Source of the DNA: Sciurus carolinensis | Lineage: Eukaryota; Chordata; Mammalia; Rodentia; Sciuridae | Direction of reading: 5' to 3' | Assembly (NCBI RefSeq): GCF_902686445.1 | Contig: NC_062224.1 | Location: forward strand, 54,063,156 to 54,127,155 | Length of the DNA: 64,000 bases | Shown here: one piece after another, positions 1 to 12,149 of the stretch | Layout: each line of letters begins with the position of its first letter | Position numbering within the stretch: the first letter of the stretch is position 1 | Translations under genes and position numbers: made by a program | The notes under the pieces: model-generated | Database searches by the model: none | Seen by the model: the letters and a program-made list of their open reading frames with translations, nothing else | What the model was told of the DNA's origin: nothing

Positions 1-233
1 AACTCTTGTCATAAGTATCTTCATTGCCCACCCAAACACTGTATGGTGGTGGCTGGCAAAAGATCTCATGTGATCTTTTCTTTTCCACTGATTTCTCAAG
101 GAGTTAGGTCAACAGTACTCATAATTTGACCAATTACATCCTCTGTAAAGATCATCAGAAGCAGGAATTAACACTATTTTCAGCTCCCTATCTTCAGTTG
201 TTATGGGAATAACTCAACCACCAGAAAGGGTTG

Positions 234-334
234 AGGTTGGGAGTGTAGCTTAGTGGAGGAGCATGTGCTTAGCATGTATGAAGCATGTGGGGTTATAACC
301 TCCTCACATGTGTACACACACACACATACACACG
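234..334 (+). repeat. Decayed ID SINE with (CA)n tail
   Basis: A tRNA-like head (gtgtagcttagtggaggagc) resembles the ID SINE A-box region. It leads into an A/C-rich tail that has become a short (CA)n tract at about 313-333. It lies directly upstream of a B1-dID element. No target duplication was recognised. Confidence 0.6.
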
Positions 335-571
335 ATTAAGCCAGGTACATTGGTGTGTGCCTGTAACACCAGTTACTTGGGAGGCTGAGGCAGGTGGATC
401 AGTCCAAGACCAGACTCAGCAACTTAGCAAGACTGTCTTAAAAAACAAACAAACAAACAAACAAAAAACCCCAACCAGACTAGTGCTGTAGCTCAGTAGT
501 AAGGTTATCCTAGGTTAAAATGCCAGTATACCAAAATGAATGGATGAATGAATGAATAAATAAATAAATAA
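335..571 (+). repeat. B1-dID composite SINE
   Basis: The left part is 7SL-derived and B1-like (ttgggaggctgaggcaggtg). An (AAAC)n linker at about 439-466 follows, then an ID-like right half (gctgtagctcagtagtaagg) and a (GAAT/AAAT)n tail. This B1-plus-ID layout is the dimeric SINE described from squirrels and related rodents. Confidence 0.75.
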
Positions 572-1519
572 GATTTGAGAAGTCATTACAAAAATTATCT
601 CCCCTCCATCCAGACTTTTTTTGTTTTGTTTTTTTTAATTCTGATATTTTATGGTGTTTGCATTGTATAGTTCATGATAGAATATTCTTTTGATACCACA
701 AAGTCAGAGACAAGAAATTTTAAGAAGTGGGCCTGTTTGTCCAGTTAATACAAAATTATAAAGACTGCCTTTTTCTGTGGTTTACAAAATTTATTTTGTG
801 AAACCTTTTGTCTGTCTTCCATTAGATACGCTGGGGTTTAAAAATGAGTTGCTTTATCCTCATTAGAAAAACAAGGTATTGTGTTAGAGTCTTCCAAATG
901 ACTTTTAGTAAGCTGGTATTCATGTTAGTAAATTAGTATTCTCCATTTTTCTAGGCTCCACATTCTATTTTTGTCCCTGCTTTTATTCTTACCTTTTTTT
1001 TTTTTTTTAAATCTTCTTTATTGAACAGTAATAACTCCACCATCAACCCACCTGAGTCTTTATAGCTTTCTTGTTTGGTCATGGAGTTTAAAGTGATACT
1101 CCTCACTCATTCATTAGGGTACTACTTTTTTCCTGAAAAGCATGAAACATGGAAGGTTAGGGAGATAAACTAATATGATATTCAGAGTGAAATGATACCT
1201 CATACCAAACTCATAGCCATATCAGAAAATCTAGTACATCATCATTACAGGCTCAGAACAGATCTGGGAAGATCCTATTTCATCTGTGGACAGTCCTGGT
1301 GACCATTTATTTCTTTCAGCTCTAATTATAAATAATACACATTCACTGAGAAGGTGTGAAAATTTATAACCCCCATGTCATGGCAGTATGGATGTTTTGT
1401 TCACGCTTAAGCTCTTGCAATATTTTTGAACTCACATGGAACACAAAATTATTTGAATACATATAAGCTAACATTCTCTTTTAGTCTTCTGTTTACCCCT
1501 CCTCAAAAAAAATTCTTTT
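572..1519. other. No recognisable gene
   Basis: AT-rich sequence with a T-run near 991-1008. I see no convincing coding frame, splice-framed exon or named repeat here. Confidence 0.5.
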
Positions 1520-2706
1520 TGTTAGTCATCAGTAAAAAAGATTATTCACTAGACAAAACTGTGGGCCCAGATGGCTTCACTGGTGAATTCTACCAAATAT
1601 TTAAAGAATAAATAAAGTCATATATATGCTCTTTCAGAAAATACAGGAGGAACAAATGTTGCTCAACTTATTTTATGAGGTCATATTTCCCTGATACCAG
1701 AAGCAGATGCAATCATTAGAAAACTGTAGATCCCTGATGAAGATAAATAAAATATTCTTTAACAAAACATTTGCAAATTTAATTCAACAATGCATAAAAT
1801 GAAGGTGAACATAGAGATAATGAGAAAAATATTTGCTAAAATACATCACCTATTTGTGACTGAAACACTTAGGAAATATGAATAGAAGAAAACTTGCTTA
1901 ACCTAATAAAGGCAATGAGAAAACAACAGCAAGCATTGTTATATGAATTTGTCCTTTTAAGTTTGGGAATGCGAACACAATACCATCATATGGTAATTCT
2001 GTCTTTCTTTAACAAGTGTTTCTATCTAGTATAGAAGATAAACAACAAAACAAAAAAATTGAAAAAGTAAAACTGCCAGTATTCATGACATGATTATGTA
2101 CATACAAATTTCAAATAAATTGGAAGTAAATTATCAAATTTATAGATTATTAGAAGACATAAAATTTCCATGATCACTAAATTCAAAATTGATATCCAAA
2201 AATCAATTGCATTTCTCTGTTAGCAAACATAAACTTTTAAGGTATTTTACAGTGAATGCTCTTAAAGCAGCATTGAAAGAATCAGAATCAAATATCTTAT
2301 ATGACACTGAATAAAAACGTGGGGCTAGGGAGGTATAGCTCATTGGTAGAGTGCTGGTGTGCACAGGGTCCTGGATTTGATATCCAGCACTGTTTTAAAA
2401 AAAAAAAAAAAGTACCTTCAATGCAGAAACGTAACAAAGTTCAATGGGAGAAATTAGAAATTATTTAAATATGTGAACAGAATTACAGTGTTTACAGACT
2501 GACGTCTTCTCTCCACACTGATGAATTTAATGCATTTCTGATTAATATCCCATGTGTTTATGTGCTTCAGTGGGATATGACACACTGACTCTAAAATTTA
2601 TATTAAATTAAGTAAAATAATCTTAAAAAAATAAAGTTGGAGTTACTTTTCCAGATATCAAGACTTATTACAATGCACCAGAAATTAAGCTTCTTAATAT
2701 GTGTTC
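1520..2706 (+). mobile_element. Decayed L1 ORF2 fragment
   Basis: A short frame ending at 1611 encodes GPDGFTGEFYQ, the conserved finger/palm segment of L1 reverse transcriptase. Downstream, out of frame, come remnants resembling the later RT segments and, near 2640-2690, the 'pdfktyykat'-type ORF2 segment. Stops and frame changes are many, so this is an old copy. An ID SINE at 2322-2413 interrupts it. Confidence 0.7.
2322..2413 (+). repeat. ID SINE
   Basis: The ID core (ggggctagggaggtatagct, then gtagagtgctgg) is followed by a degraded B box (ggatttgatatcc) and a poly(A) tail at about 2397-2412. It is inserted in the old L1 fragment. Confidence 0.8.
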
Positions 2707-2722
2707 AAGAATACTTAGACAC

Positions 2723-3469
2723 GGAAGATCCAAGATGGTGGACTAGAGGGTGACTGCATCTCCTGTCGCTCCAGAACTCAGGATTCAAGAAGGGGAGGTA
2801 TTGAGAGACTCGGACCAACATAGAGCCGTGGGGTGAATCTCTCCCACTGGGTGAAGCTCGGCCTGGGCGGCAGGCTAGATCCACAGCCAGCTTCTAGGAG
2901 CAGGCCCGCCCAGTGAGAGCTTTTCCGCACAGAGCCAACCCCAAGCCCTGAACCCAGCCACAGACCCTGGTCCATAGGCTGCTTCTCGGACCAGGGCAGG
3001 GCAGTGAGAGACTTCTCCAAGCAGCCCTGCTCCCTCCGGCGGCAGGTGGGGCCCAGGACCAGCTTCTTGGAGCAGGCCCGCCCAGTGAGAGTTTTTCTGC
3101 ACAGAGCCAACCCCAAGCCCTGAACCCAGGGGCAGGCCCTGGCCCGCAGGCGGCTTCTGGGACCAAGGCAGGACAGGGAGAGGCTTTCCCCTAGCAGCCT
3201 GGCTCCCTCAGGCCTGGGCAGGCCCTGTCTATAGTCAGCTTCTAGGAGCAGGACCACCCAGAGAGAGGATTTCAAAGCAGAACCAGCCCCCAGCCCTGGA
3301 CCCAATAGCAGGCTAGGGGCAGCTTTCTTTGGAAGCACTGCTTATCAAGTTTCTCCAAGACTTCAAGCTACTGAAGGCTGGGAGGTGATACACTGGAAAT
3401 CTACAGGGACACTATAAGCCAATAGTGGAAATCTGCAATATCTCAGAGTCCCACTGATATCTGACCAAT
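2723..3469 (+). promoter_or_regulatory. L1 5' UTR with three ~174-bp subrepeats
   Basis: This GC-rich leader starts with gatccaagatgg, a YY1-type site at the position known in other mammalian L1s. Three imperfect copies of a block starting ttct(a/t)ggagcagg begin at 2892, 3064 and 3240, spaced 172 and 176 bp. A 186-codon frame on the opposite strand (2778-3338) runs through all three copies. This is the expected place for the internal L1 promoter. Confidence 0.75.
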
Positions 3470-4506
3470 ATGAGAAAACAAGGGAAGAAAATGTCCCAAA
3501 CAAACCTAGATACTATATCAATAAAACCCGATGACAGCACAGCAGAAGAAATGTCAGAAATGGAGTTCAGAATGTACATAATTAAAACAATCAGGGAAGC
3601 AAACGAGGAGATGAAAGCGCAAATGCAGGCATTGAAGGAGGAGATGAAAGAGCAAATGCAGGCATTAAATGATCACACCAATCAACAGTTAAAAGAGCAA
3701 ATATGGGAAGCAAAAGATCATTTCAATAAAGAGAGATACTGAGAAAAAATCACACAGAAATCCTTGAAATGAAGGAAACAATAAACCAAGTTAAAAACTC
3801 CATCGAAAGCATAATCAATAGGAGAAGAACACCTGGAAGACAGAACCTCAGATATTGAAGACAAAATATTTAATCTTGAAAACAAAATTGACCAAACAGA
3901 GAAGATGGTAAGAAATCATGAACAGAATCTACAAGAATTATGGGATATCATGAAAAGGCCAAATTTAAGAATTATTGGGATTGAGGAAGGCTTAGAGAAA
4001 CAAACCAAAGGAATGAACAATCTATTCAATGAAATAATATCAGAAAATTTCCCAAATCTGAAGAATGAAATGGAAAACCAGGTACAAGAGGCTTGTAGGA
4101 CTCCAAATATACAAAATTACAACAGACCCACACCAAGGCACATTATAATGAAAATACCTAACATACAAAATAAAGACAGAATTTTAAAGGCCGCGAGAGA
4201 AAAGAATCAAATTACATTCAGGGGGAAACCAATAAGAATATAGGCAGATTTTTCATTCCAGACCCTAAAAGCTAGAAGGACCTGGAACAACATTTACCAA
4301 GCCCTGAAAGAAAACGGATGCCAATCTTATACCCAGCAAAACTTACTTTCAGATTTGATGATGAAATAAAATCCTTCCATGATAAACAAAAGCTAAAGGA
4401 ATTTACAAAAAGAAAGCCGGCATTACAGAACATTCTCAGCAAAATATTTCATGAGGAAGAGATGAAAAACAAAGATGCAAATCAGCAACGGAAGGAACTA
4501 GCCTAA
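3470..4506 (+). pseudogene. L1 ORF1 remnant (ORF1p)
   Basis: This is the remnant of the L1 RNA-binding chaperone. It starts MRKQGKKMSQTNLDT, like the open copy at 45685-46731. The order is an N-terminal coiled coil with the 11-residue repeat (E)EMKxQMQALK, an RRM (MKRPNLRIIGIEEG) and the C-terminal domain (REKNQITFRGKPIRI). It is broken by a frame change near 3742 and by a stop after RIRI (about 4241-4243). The last stretch, 4318-4506, matches the C-terminus of the open copy. Confidence 0.92.
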
Positions 4507-4536
4507 GGAATAGCCAAATAAAGGAGAAACCAAATC

Positions 4537-7500
4537 ATGTCAAAAAACAAAAATGAGTCAAATGACTGGGAATACAAATCATATCACAATAGTAACTCTG
4601 AATGTTAATGGCCTGAACTCACCAATCAAAAGACATAGACTGGCAGATTGGATTAAAAAAAAATCCAACAATATGCTGCCTTCAAGAGACTCATCTCATA
4701 GAAAGAGATACCCACAGACTAAAGGTGAAAGGATGGGAAAAAACATACCATGCACACGGACAAGGCAAAAAAGCTGGAGTATCCATCCTCATTTCAGATA
4801 ATGTGGACTTCAAGCCAAAACTAGTCAGAAGGGATAAAGAAGGACATTACATACTGCTTAAGGGAAGCATAAATCAGCAAGACATAACAATCATAAATAT
4901 CTATGCCCCGAATATTGGCTCATCCATGTACATCAAACAAATCCTTCTCAATTCCAGAAATCAAATAGACCACAACACAATAATACTAGGCGATTTTAAC
5001 ACACCTCTCTCACCACTGGATAGATCTTCCAAACAAAAATTGAATAAAGAAACCATAGTTCTCAATAACACAATCAAGGGGCTGGGGAGATAGCTCAGTC
5101 GGTAGAGTGCTTGCCTTGCAAGCACAAGGCCCTGGGTTTGATCCCCAGCACCCAAACAACAACAACAACAACAACAACAACAAAAACACAATCAACAGTT
5201 TAGACTGAACTGACATATATAGAATATACCATCCAAGAACGAATACACTTTCTTCTCAGCAGCACATGGATCCTTCTCTAAAATAGATCATATTTTATGC
5301 CACAAAGCTACTGTTAGCAAATACAAGAAGTTAGAGATACAACCTTGTACTCTATCAGATCATAATGGATTGAAATTAGAAATAAATGACAGAATAAAAA
5401 ACAGAAACTTCTCCAATACCTGGAGATTAAATAATATGCTATTATGTGATGAATGAATAACAGAAGACATCAGGAGGGAAATAAAAAAATTCTTAGAAGT
5501 AAATGAGAACAAAGACACATATCAAAATCTCTGGGATACCATGAAAGCAGTACTTAGAGGAAGATTTATTTCATGGAGCGCATTCAACAAAAGAAATAAA
5601 AATCAACAAATAAACGACTTAACACTACAGCTCAAAGTCCTAGAAAAAGAAGAGCAGACCAACACCAAAAGTAGTGGAAGACAGGAAATAGTTAAAATCA
5701 GAGCTGAAATCAATGAAATTGAAACAAAGAAACAATCAAAAAAATTAACAAAATAAATAGTTGGTTCTTTGAAAAAATAAACAAAATTGATAAACCCTTA
5801 GCCACACTAACAAAGAGAAAGAGAGAGAAAACTCAAATTACCAAAATTCGGAATGAACAAGGAAACATCACAACAGACACAAGTGAAATACAAAACATAA
5901 TTAGAAGCTATTTTGAAAATCTATACTCCAACAAAACAGAAAACCTTGAAGATATCAACAAGTTTCTAGAGACATATGAATTACCTAAACTGAACGAGGA
6001 GGATATACACAACCTAAATAAATCAATTTCAAGCAATGAAATAGAAGAGGTCATCAAAAGCCTACCAACAAAGAAAAGTCCAGGACCAGATGGGTTCTCA
6101 GCCGAGTTCTACAAAACCTTTAAAGAAGACCTCATTCCAATACTTCTCAAAGTATTCCATGAAATAGAAGAGGAGTGAACCCTCCCAAACTCATTCTATG
6201 AAGTCAATATCACCCTGATACCTACACCAGACAGAGACACATCGAGGAAAGAAAATTTCAGACCAATATCCTTAATGAACATCGATGCAAAAATTCTCAA
6301 TAAAATTTTAGAAAATCATATACAAAAATATATTAAAAAGATAGTGCACCACGATGAAGTGGATTTTATCCCAGAGATGCAATGTTGGTTCAACATCTGG
6401 AAATCAATAAATGTCATTCACCATATCAACGGACTGAAAGTTAAGAATCACATGATTATTTCAATAGATGCAGAAAAAGCATTCGATAAATACAGCATCC
6501 CTTCATGCTCAAAACACTAGAAAAAATAGGGATAGTGGGAACATTCCTTAACATTGTAAAGGCCATCTATGCTAAGCCCATGGCTAATATCATTCTAAAT
6601 GGTGAAAAACTGAAAGCATTCCCCCTATAAACTGGAACAAGACAGGGATGCCCTCTTTTACCACTTCTATTCAACATTGTCCTTGAAACTCTAGCCAGAG
6701 CAATTAGATAAACCAAAGAAATTAAAGGGATATGAATAGGAAAAGAAGAACTCAAACTATCCTTTTTTGCTGATGACATGATTATATATTTAGAGGAACC
6801 CTGGAAATTCCACCAGAAAACTTTTGGAGCTCATAAGTGAATTCAGTAAAGTAGCAGGTTACAAGATCAATGCTCATAAATCCAATGCATTTTTATACAT
6901 AAGTGATGAGTCTTCAGAAAGAGAAGTTAGGAAAACTACCTCATTCACAATAGCCTCAAAAAAAATAAAATACTTGGGAATCAATCTCACAAAAGAGATG
7001 AAAGACCTCTACAATGAGAAGTACAAAACACTAAAGAAAGAAATTAAAGAAAACCTTAGAAGATGGAAAGATCTCCCATGTTCTTGGATAGGCAGAATTA
7101 ATATTGTCAATATGGCCCTACTACCAAAAGTGCTATACAAATTCAATGCAATTCCAATTAAAATCCCAATGATGTACCTTACAGAAATAGAACAAGCAGT
7201 TATGAAATTCATCTGGAAGAATAAGAAACCCAGAATAGCTAAAGCAGTTCTTAGCAGGAAGAGTGAAGCAGGGGTATCGCAATACCAGATCTTCAACTAT
7301 ACTACAAAGTAATAGTAACAAAAACAGCATGGTATTGGTACCAAAATAGACAGGTAGATCAACAGTACAGAATAAAGGTCATGGACACAAACCCAAATAA
7401 ATATAATTTTCTCATACTAGACAAAGGCACCAAAAATATGCAATGGGGAAAAGATAGCCTCTTGAACAAATGGTGCTGGGAAAACTGGAAATCCATATGC

Positions 7501-8494
7501 AACAGAATGAAACTAAACCCCTATCTCTCACCCTGCACAAAACTCAACTCAAAATGGATCAAGGACCTCGGAATCAGACCAGAGACCCTTCATCTTATAG
7601 AAGAAAAATTAGGTCCAAATCTTCAACATGTCGACTTAGGATCAGATTTCCTTAACAGGACTCCCATAGCACAAGAAATAAAAGCAAGAATCAATAACTG
7701 GGATAGATTCAAACTAAAAAGCTTTCTCTCAGCAAAGGAAACTATCAGTGATGTGAAGAGAGAGCCTACAGAGTGGGAGAAAATCTTTGCCACTCATACT
7801 TCAGATAGAGCACTAATTTCCAGAATCTCTAAAGAACTCAAAAAACTCTACACGAAGAATACAAATAATCCAATCGACAAATGGGCTAAGGAAATGAACT
7901 GACACTTCACAGAAGAAGATGTACAAGCAATCAACAGATATGTGAAAAATGTTCAACATCTCTTTTAATAAAAGAAATGCAAATCAAAACTACCCTAAGA
8001 TTCCATCTCGCCCCAATTAGAATGGCGATTATCAAGAATACAAGCAACAATAGGTGTTGGTGAGGATGTGGGGAAAAAAGTACACTCATACATTGCTGGT
8101 GGGGTTGCAAATTAGTGCAGCCACTCTGGAAAGCAGTATGGAGATTCCTCAGAAAGCTTGGAATGGAATCACCATTTGACCCAGCTATCCCACTCCTTGG
8201 CCTATAGCCAAAGGACTTAAAATCAGCATACTACAGAGATACAGCCACATCAATGTTCATAGCTGCTCAGTTCACAATAGCCAGACTGTGGAACCAACCT
8301 AGATGTCCTTCAATTGATGAATGGATGAAGAAACTATGGTATATATATATACAATGGAATATTACTCAGCCATAAAGAATGATAAAATGATGGCATTTGC
8401 AGGCAAATGGATGAAATTGGAGAATATCATGCTAAGTGAGATAAGCCAATCTCAAAAAACCAAAGGATGAATGATCTCGCTAATAAGCGGATGA
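4537..8494 (+). pseudogene. L1 ORF2 remnant (endonuclease/reverse transcriptase)
   Basis: This is homologous throughout to the open 1282-codon ORF2 at 16381-20229. Visible pieces are the endonuclease start ([11 protein letters not shown]), the endonuclease middle ([17 protein letters not shown]), RT ([17 protein letters not shown], then FADDMI near 6770) and the C-terminal part (LIEEKLGPN). The frame is broken many times: a shift just after the start, the ID insertion at 5078, stops near 5455 and 6176, and further shifts near 6490, 6810 and 7280. It is non-functional. Confidence 0.92.
5078..5184 (+). repeat. Young ID SINE inserted in L1 ORF2
   Basis: This is a near-consensus squirrel ID. The A-box region is tagctcagtcggtagagtgc, the B-box region is gggtttgatcccc, and a (CAA)n tail follows. 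The 11-bp target duplication aacacaatcaa flanks it at 5067-5077 and 5185-5195. The element derives from a tRNA-Ala-type pol III gene and depends on L1 enzymes. Its insertion in the broken ORF2 shows that it arrived after this L1. Confidence 0.95.
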
Positions 8495-8762
8495 TGACAC
8501 ATAATCGGGTGTTGGAGGGGTTAGTGTTAGGGTTATGGTTAGGTTTAGCGTTAGGATTAGGGAGAGGGGCAAGAATGGAGGAAGGAAGGACTGTATAGAG
8601 GGAAAAGAGGGGTGGGAGGGGTGGGGGGGAAGGGAAAAAATAACAGAATGAATCAAACAACATTACCCTCCGTAAATTTATGATTACAGAAATGGTATGC
8701 CTTACTCCATGTACAAACAGATAAACAACATGTATCCCATTTGTTTACAATAAAAAAAATAA
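8495..8762 (+). other. L1 3' UTR with telomere-like and G-rich tracts
   Basis: A run of ttaggg-like hexamer variants lies at about 8523-8562. A polypurine G-rich tract follows at about 8600-8640 (ggtgggaggggtggggggga). The end is an A-rich tail. The same order appears in the other L1 copies of the window, so it is a family trait. Confidence 0.85.
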
Positions 8763-8863
8763 AAGAATACTCAGACACAATGGAGTAGAATAGGGAGCCA
8801 CTAATTAGATTCTACTATATAGACAGATGATTAATAACAAAGGTGCTACTGAAACGTAATGTA

Positions 8864-9049
8864 GTGACTGGTCATAGTTGCATGTGCTTGTAGTCTCAAC
8901 TACTCTAGAGGCTAAGGCATAGGATTACAATATAAAGGCCAGCCTGAGTAAGTTAGCAAGACCCTGTTTCAAAATAAAAAAGCTGGGAATGTAGCTCAGC
9001 GGTAGAGTGCTTGTGTGGGGCCGTAAGTTTGATCCCCAGCACTAGGGGG
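8864..9049 (+). repeat. B1-dID composite SINE
   Basis: A diverged B1 half (gttgcatgtgcttgtagtct) precedes an ID half (agctgggaatgtagctcagc, gtttgatccccagcac). Confidence 0.8.
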
Positions 9050-9299
9050 AAGGAAAGCATTATAGTGGAATCTTTTAAATAAAGAAAATGTGGCTAGTTG
9101 GATGGATATTCATATGGAAAAGATAATGATATATGATCTCTATCTTAGAAGCATAAAATTTTTCTAGTATTATTCTCTAATTAAAAATATTATCCCACTA
9201 TCTTCTTTTTTTAATTAAAAAATTTTTTTTATTCTTTTGGGTTATACATGATCACTATTTTTTTTAATCACTTGGGTCTATATGTTTCCTTTCTCATTT

Positions 9300-9385
9300 C
9301 TGTTTTTTGTGGTGCTGGGAATCAAACCTAGTGCCTCCTGTGTGCTAGGCAAGCTCTATACCACTGAGTTATATTCCCAGTCCTC
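9300..9385 (-). repeat. ID SINE
   Basis: On the minus strand this reads as an ID core. On the plus strand it shows gtgctgggaatcaaacctag and then ccactgagttatattcccag. It is moderately diverged. Confidence 0.75.
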
Positions 9386-9389
9386 ATTA

Positions 9390-9572
9390 TTTTTTTTTTC
9401 TTTTGGTATTGCGTATTGAACCCAGGGGCACTTTACCACTGAGTTACATCTCCAGCTCTTTTTATTTTGAGATAGGGTCTCACTAAGTTGTTTAGAGTCT
9501 AAATTGCTGAGTCCCCCTGAGACCTCTGAGTGGGTGGGATTACAGGCATGTACCATCACACCCACCCGCCAT
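9390..9572 (-). repeat. B1-dID composite SINE
   Basis: Reverse ID half (gaacccaggggcactttacc, tgagttacatctccagct) followed by a reverse B1 half (gtgggattacaggcatgtac). It directly adjoins the preceding ID. Confidence 0.8.
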
Positions 9573-9599
9573 TTTCTTTTCTGACATCGGTCATTTGAA

Positions 9600-10790
9600 C
9601 CTCTGCCTGATTATACCTGTCAGAGGCTTTCAATTTTATTTTATTTTTTAAAGGACTCTCTGAAGGCTACTGTACTAGGACTTTATCTATTTCCTTCTTT
9701 GAACTAAATTGCAAGGGTTTTGTTTTAACTTAAATTCTTGAGATACGTATGTTTTAAAGCTTTTTAATCCCTTTAGTATGTGTATTTAGACCTAAACATT
9801 TCTCTTTCAACATGACTGGCTGTACCCCAAACTTATGGCATGTAATATTTTCATTACAATTAATTTCAGAAATATTTTCTAGGTTCGATTTTTATTTTTC
9901 TTATTAACTTGAGAATTTTCTCTTAATCTTTCACCTTTGAGATCATAAAATGTCTTAGGGTAGACTTGGTTGATATATATTTTACTGGTGACCTTTGATC
10001 TCTGTATGCTTCTGGATATTTGCATTATTTTCTAGGTTTGGGATGTTTTCCATTATTTTCTCTTTAAATAAGCTTTATACCCCTTTGTCATGTTCAAGTC
10101 CTTTTTGAACTCCAGTAACTTGAATGTTTTCTTTTAGAGATATCTCAAAGTTCCCATGAACTTTCTTTATTCCTCTTCATTCTTTTTTTCCTCCTGTGTT
10201 TTTTCAAAGTTTTTTTTTTTTTTAGCTCACAGATCCTTGTTTGATTTATTCTACTATTGATACCTTCTCTAATGTTTTCGATTTTGCTTACTATATTTTC
10301 AGTTTAAGGATATTTTTAAATTGCTTCCATCTCTCTGTAAGGATTTTCTGTTAAGAGTATTGAAACATTTCTCTGTTTTCTTGAAGCTTGTTGAATTTCC
10401 TTCAAATAACAGTTTTTAAATTCTTCATCTGAGAGTTCACCACTATTAGTTACTTTCTGGTTATTTTCTGGCTCTTTATTTTGACTGATGTTTTGTTTTG
10501 TTTTAAAATTATTTATTTTTCCATTCTTTCTACTCTCCCCTGCCCTCCCCAACTCCCTTCCCCTTCCTCTTCACTAGTAGTTTCTACTTCCCTGAAAATT
10601 CTTGATTCTTGCCTGCATCTGGCATGGTCTGTGCATTAAAGGGTTAGGTATTTATTCCAGTCTTTATAATTTTGCTTTGTTTGTGCTTATCTTTCCAGAA
10701 ATTCTAGACTTCTTTTCTTTGAACTTGTTATCACTGCCTTTGTTTCAGCACCAGATGTCACCCTAAGTCCAGGTTTCTCACAAGTCAGTT
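9600..10790 (-). mobile_element. Ancient L1 (L1M-type), ORF1 and 5' region
   Basis: Read on the minus strand, this T-rich stretch resembles an ancient mammalian L1 ORF1 region. On the plus strand, phrases such as tttctctttaaataagcttt and cttcatctgagagttcacca match the antisense of old L1M ORF1 coiled-coil sequence. No frame of useful length survives. The family assignment is from memory of consensus sequences. Confidence 0.55.
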
Positions 10791-10990
10791 ATTGGTGTGT
10801 TGCAGTTTCAGCACTACAGGGAATTCCAAGAACTTTTTTGTCCCAAATCTACCTTTGGTGTGTTGTTCACCATGAGACTGAAAAATTCTTAAAGTCATAG
10901 TCCATTTCTGTCTGTAAGCACTGACCTGGAGCCAGGGTAGGTACAGATTGCTCACTGTGGTCATTGGCCCACCATTATATGTTTCTTTAT

Positions 10991-11561
10991 CTAAAACCAT
11001 TTAAAGATAATATTATAGTGTTAAGTATTTAAAGGTGAAGATGTAAATTACAAGCATGAAGACGATGCAGTTATTTTAAAAATCTAATTATGTTATTTAT
11101 AAAAGTGTATGACAATGATTATAGCAAATTAAGTAGTGATTAAAAATGGACTATATTATATTATGGTACTGACTAGTTATTGTTTTTCTTATCTCCCCAC
11201 TTCAACACAATTTTAAGGGTCATACTATATTTTTTAAATAATTACATGATAAGTGGAAAAAAGCTATTATGAATTCAATTCAGTCTACTGTCAGTAGATC
11301 TATTTTTCATCTAATGAGTATTCTTACAAGTGATTTAGATGAGTTAAAAATGGATAATAAGTAGACACTTCACTGTTCCTTTAATAGTAATAATGTCTTT
11401 ATTGCCACCCAGTCTAAAAGGTGTTTAGTAAGAAAAGATATGAATTTAGTAAAAAAAATTCCTAAGAAAAGATATGAAAATGTGCTGCTGTTGAAAAGTT
11501 TAAAGAAGACAAAAGTAAACCAAACAAACTGAGGAGGAACATAAAGGAATGAAACTACTCA
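10991..11561. other. No recognisable feature
   Basis: AT-rich sequence without a coding frame or a repeat that I can name. Confidence 0.5.
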
Positions 11562-11571
11562 AAAACATTCT

Positions 11572-11773
11572 GGGGCTGGGGAGATAGCTCAGGTGGTAGA
11601 GTGCTTGCCTTGCAAACATAAGGCCCTGGGTTCAATCCCCAGCACCGCAAAAAAACAAGAACAACAACAACAACAACAACAAAAACCATCTGAAGGGCTG
11701 GGGATATAACTCAGTTGTACAGTGCTTGCCAAACATGTGTAAGGTCCTGAGTTTGGTCCCAGCACCACAAAAT
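11572..11773 (+). repeat. Tandem pair of ID SINEs inside one target duplication
   Basis: Two ID units lie head to tail. Unit 1 starts at 11572 (ggggctggggagatagctca) and has a (CAA)n tail to about 11688. Unit 2 starts at about 11696 (gggctggggatataactcag). The 10-bp duplication aaaacattct sits outside both, at 11562-11571 and 11774-11783. This fits one dimeric insertion, or a second ID landing in the tail of the first. Confidence 0.85.
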
Positions 11774-11783
11774 AAAACATTCT

Positions 11784-12149
11784 AGAACCCCCAAAAGTAT
11801 GGCAGACAGGCCTCAAAACACCATCCATTTAATTCCTCAGGAGTGAAATTCTGACATCAGGAGTGACTGTATCTTTGGCACCCTCCTACAGATAACATTA
11901 TGTAAGGGGCATTTTCAGCTATCTTCTCAGCTATCTTCAGTGAACCTGATCGCACAGGTCACACCCAAGCAAGGTTTGGTAGAAGCAATTCTTTTGAGGT
12001 CAGTATAACAAGGTGTAGAGCTCTCTGCTGGCTTGAGGTAGATTTTATCTGTGCAACTAAGGGTAGATTGTATTTCTAAAGAAATACAAACTCTATACTT
12101 TGAAGCAGTGTTTTTCACTTTTATTCCTAATGAAAATTGATATTTGGTG
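11784..12149. other. No recognisable feature
   Basis: No convincing coding frame, splice-framed exon or named repeat. Confidence 0.45.

Larger units (their letters stand above)
2723..8762 (+). mobile_element. Old full-length L1 retrotransposon
   Basis: The element runs from a 5' end carrying a YY1-like caagatgg motif to an A-rich tail. It is flanked by a 16-bp duplication, aagaatacttagacac at 2707-2722 and the same with one mismatch at 8763-8778. Its order is 5' UTR, ORF1 remnant, ORF2 remnant and 3' UTR. Both ORFs carry several stops and frame changes, so it cannot move itself. The mismatch in the duplication and the decayed ORFs make it older than the two L1 copies at 16-22 kb and 41-48 kb, although all three clearly belong to one lineage. 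Confidence 0.93.

Noticed and set aside
5078..5150. tRNA gene
   Set aside because: The A and B boxes belong to an ID SINE with tail and target duplication. The tRNA fold and 3' end are not kept.
11660..11690. (CAA)n tracts as CRISPR-like or regulatory repeats
   Set aside because: They are tails of ID SINEs.
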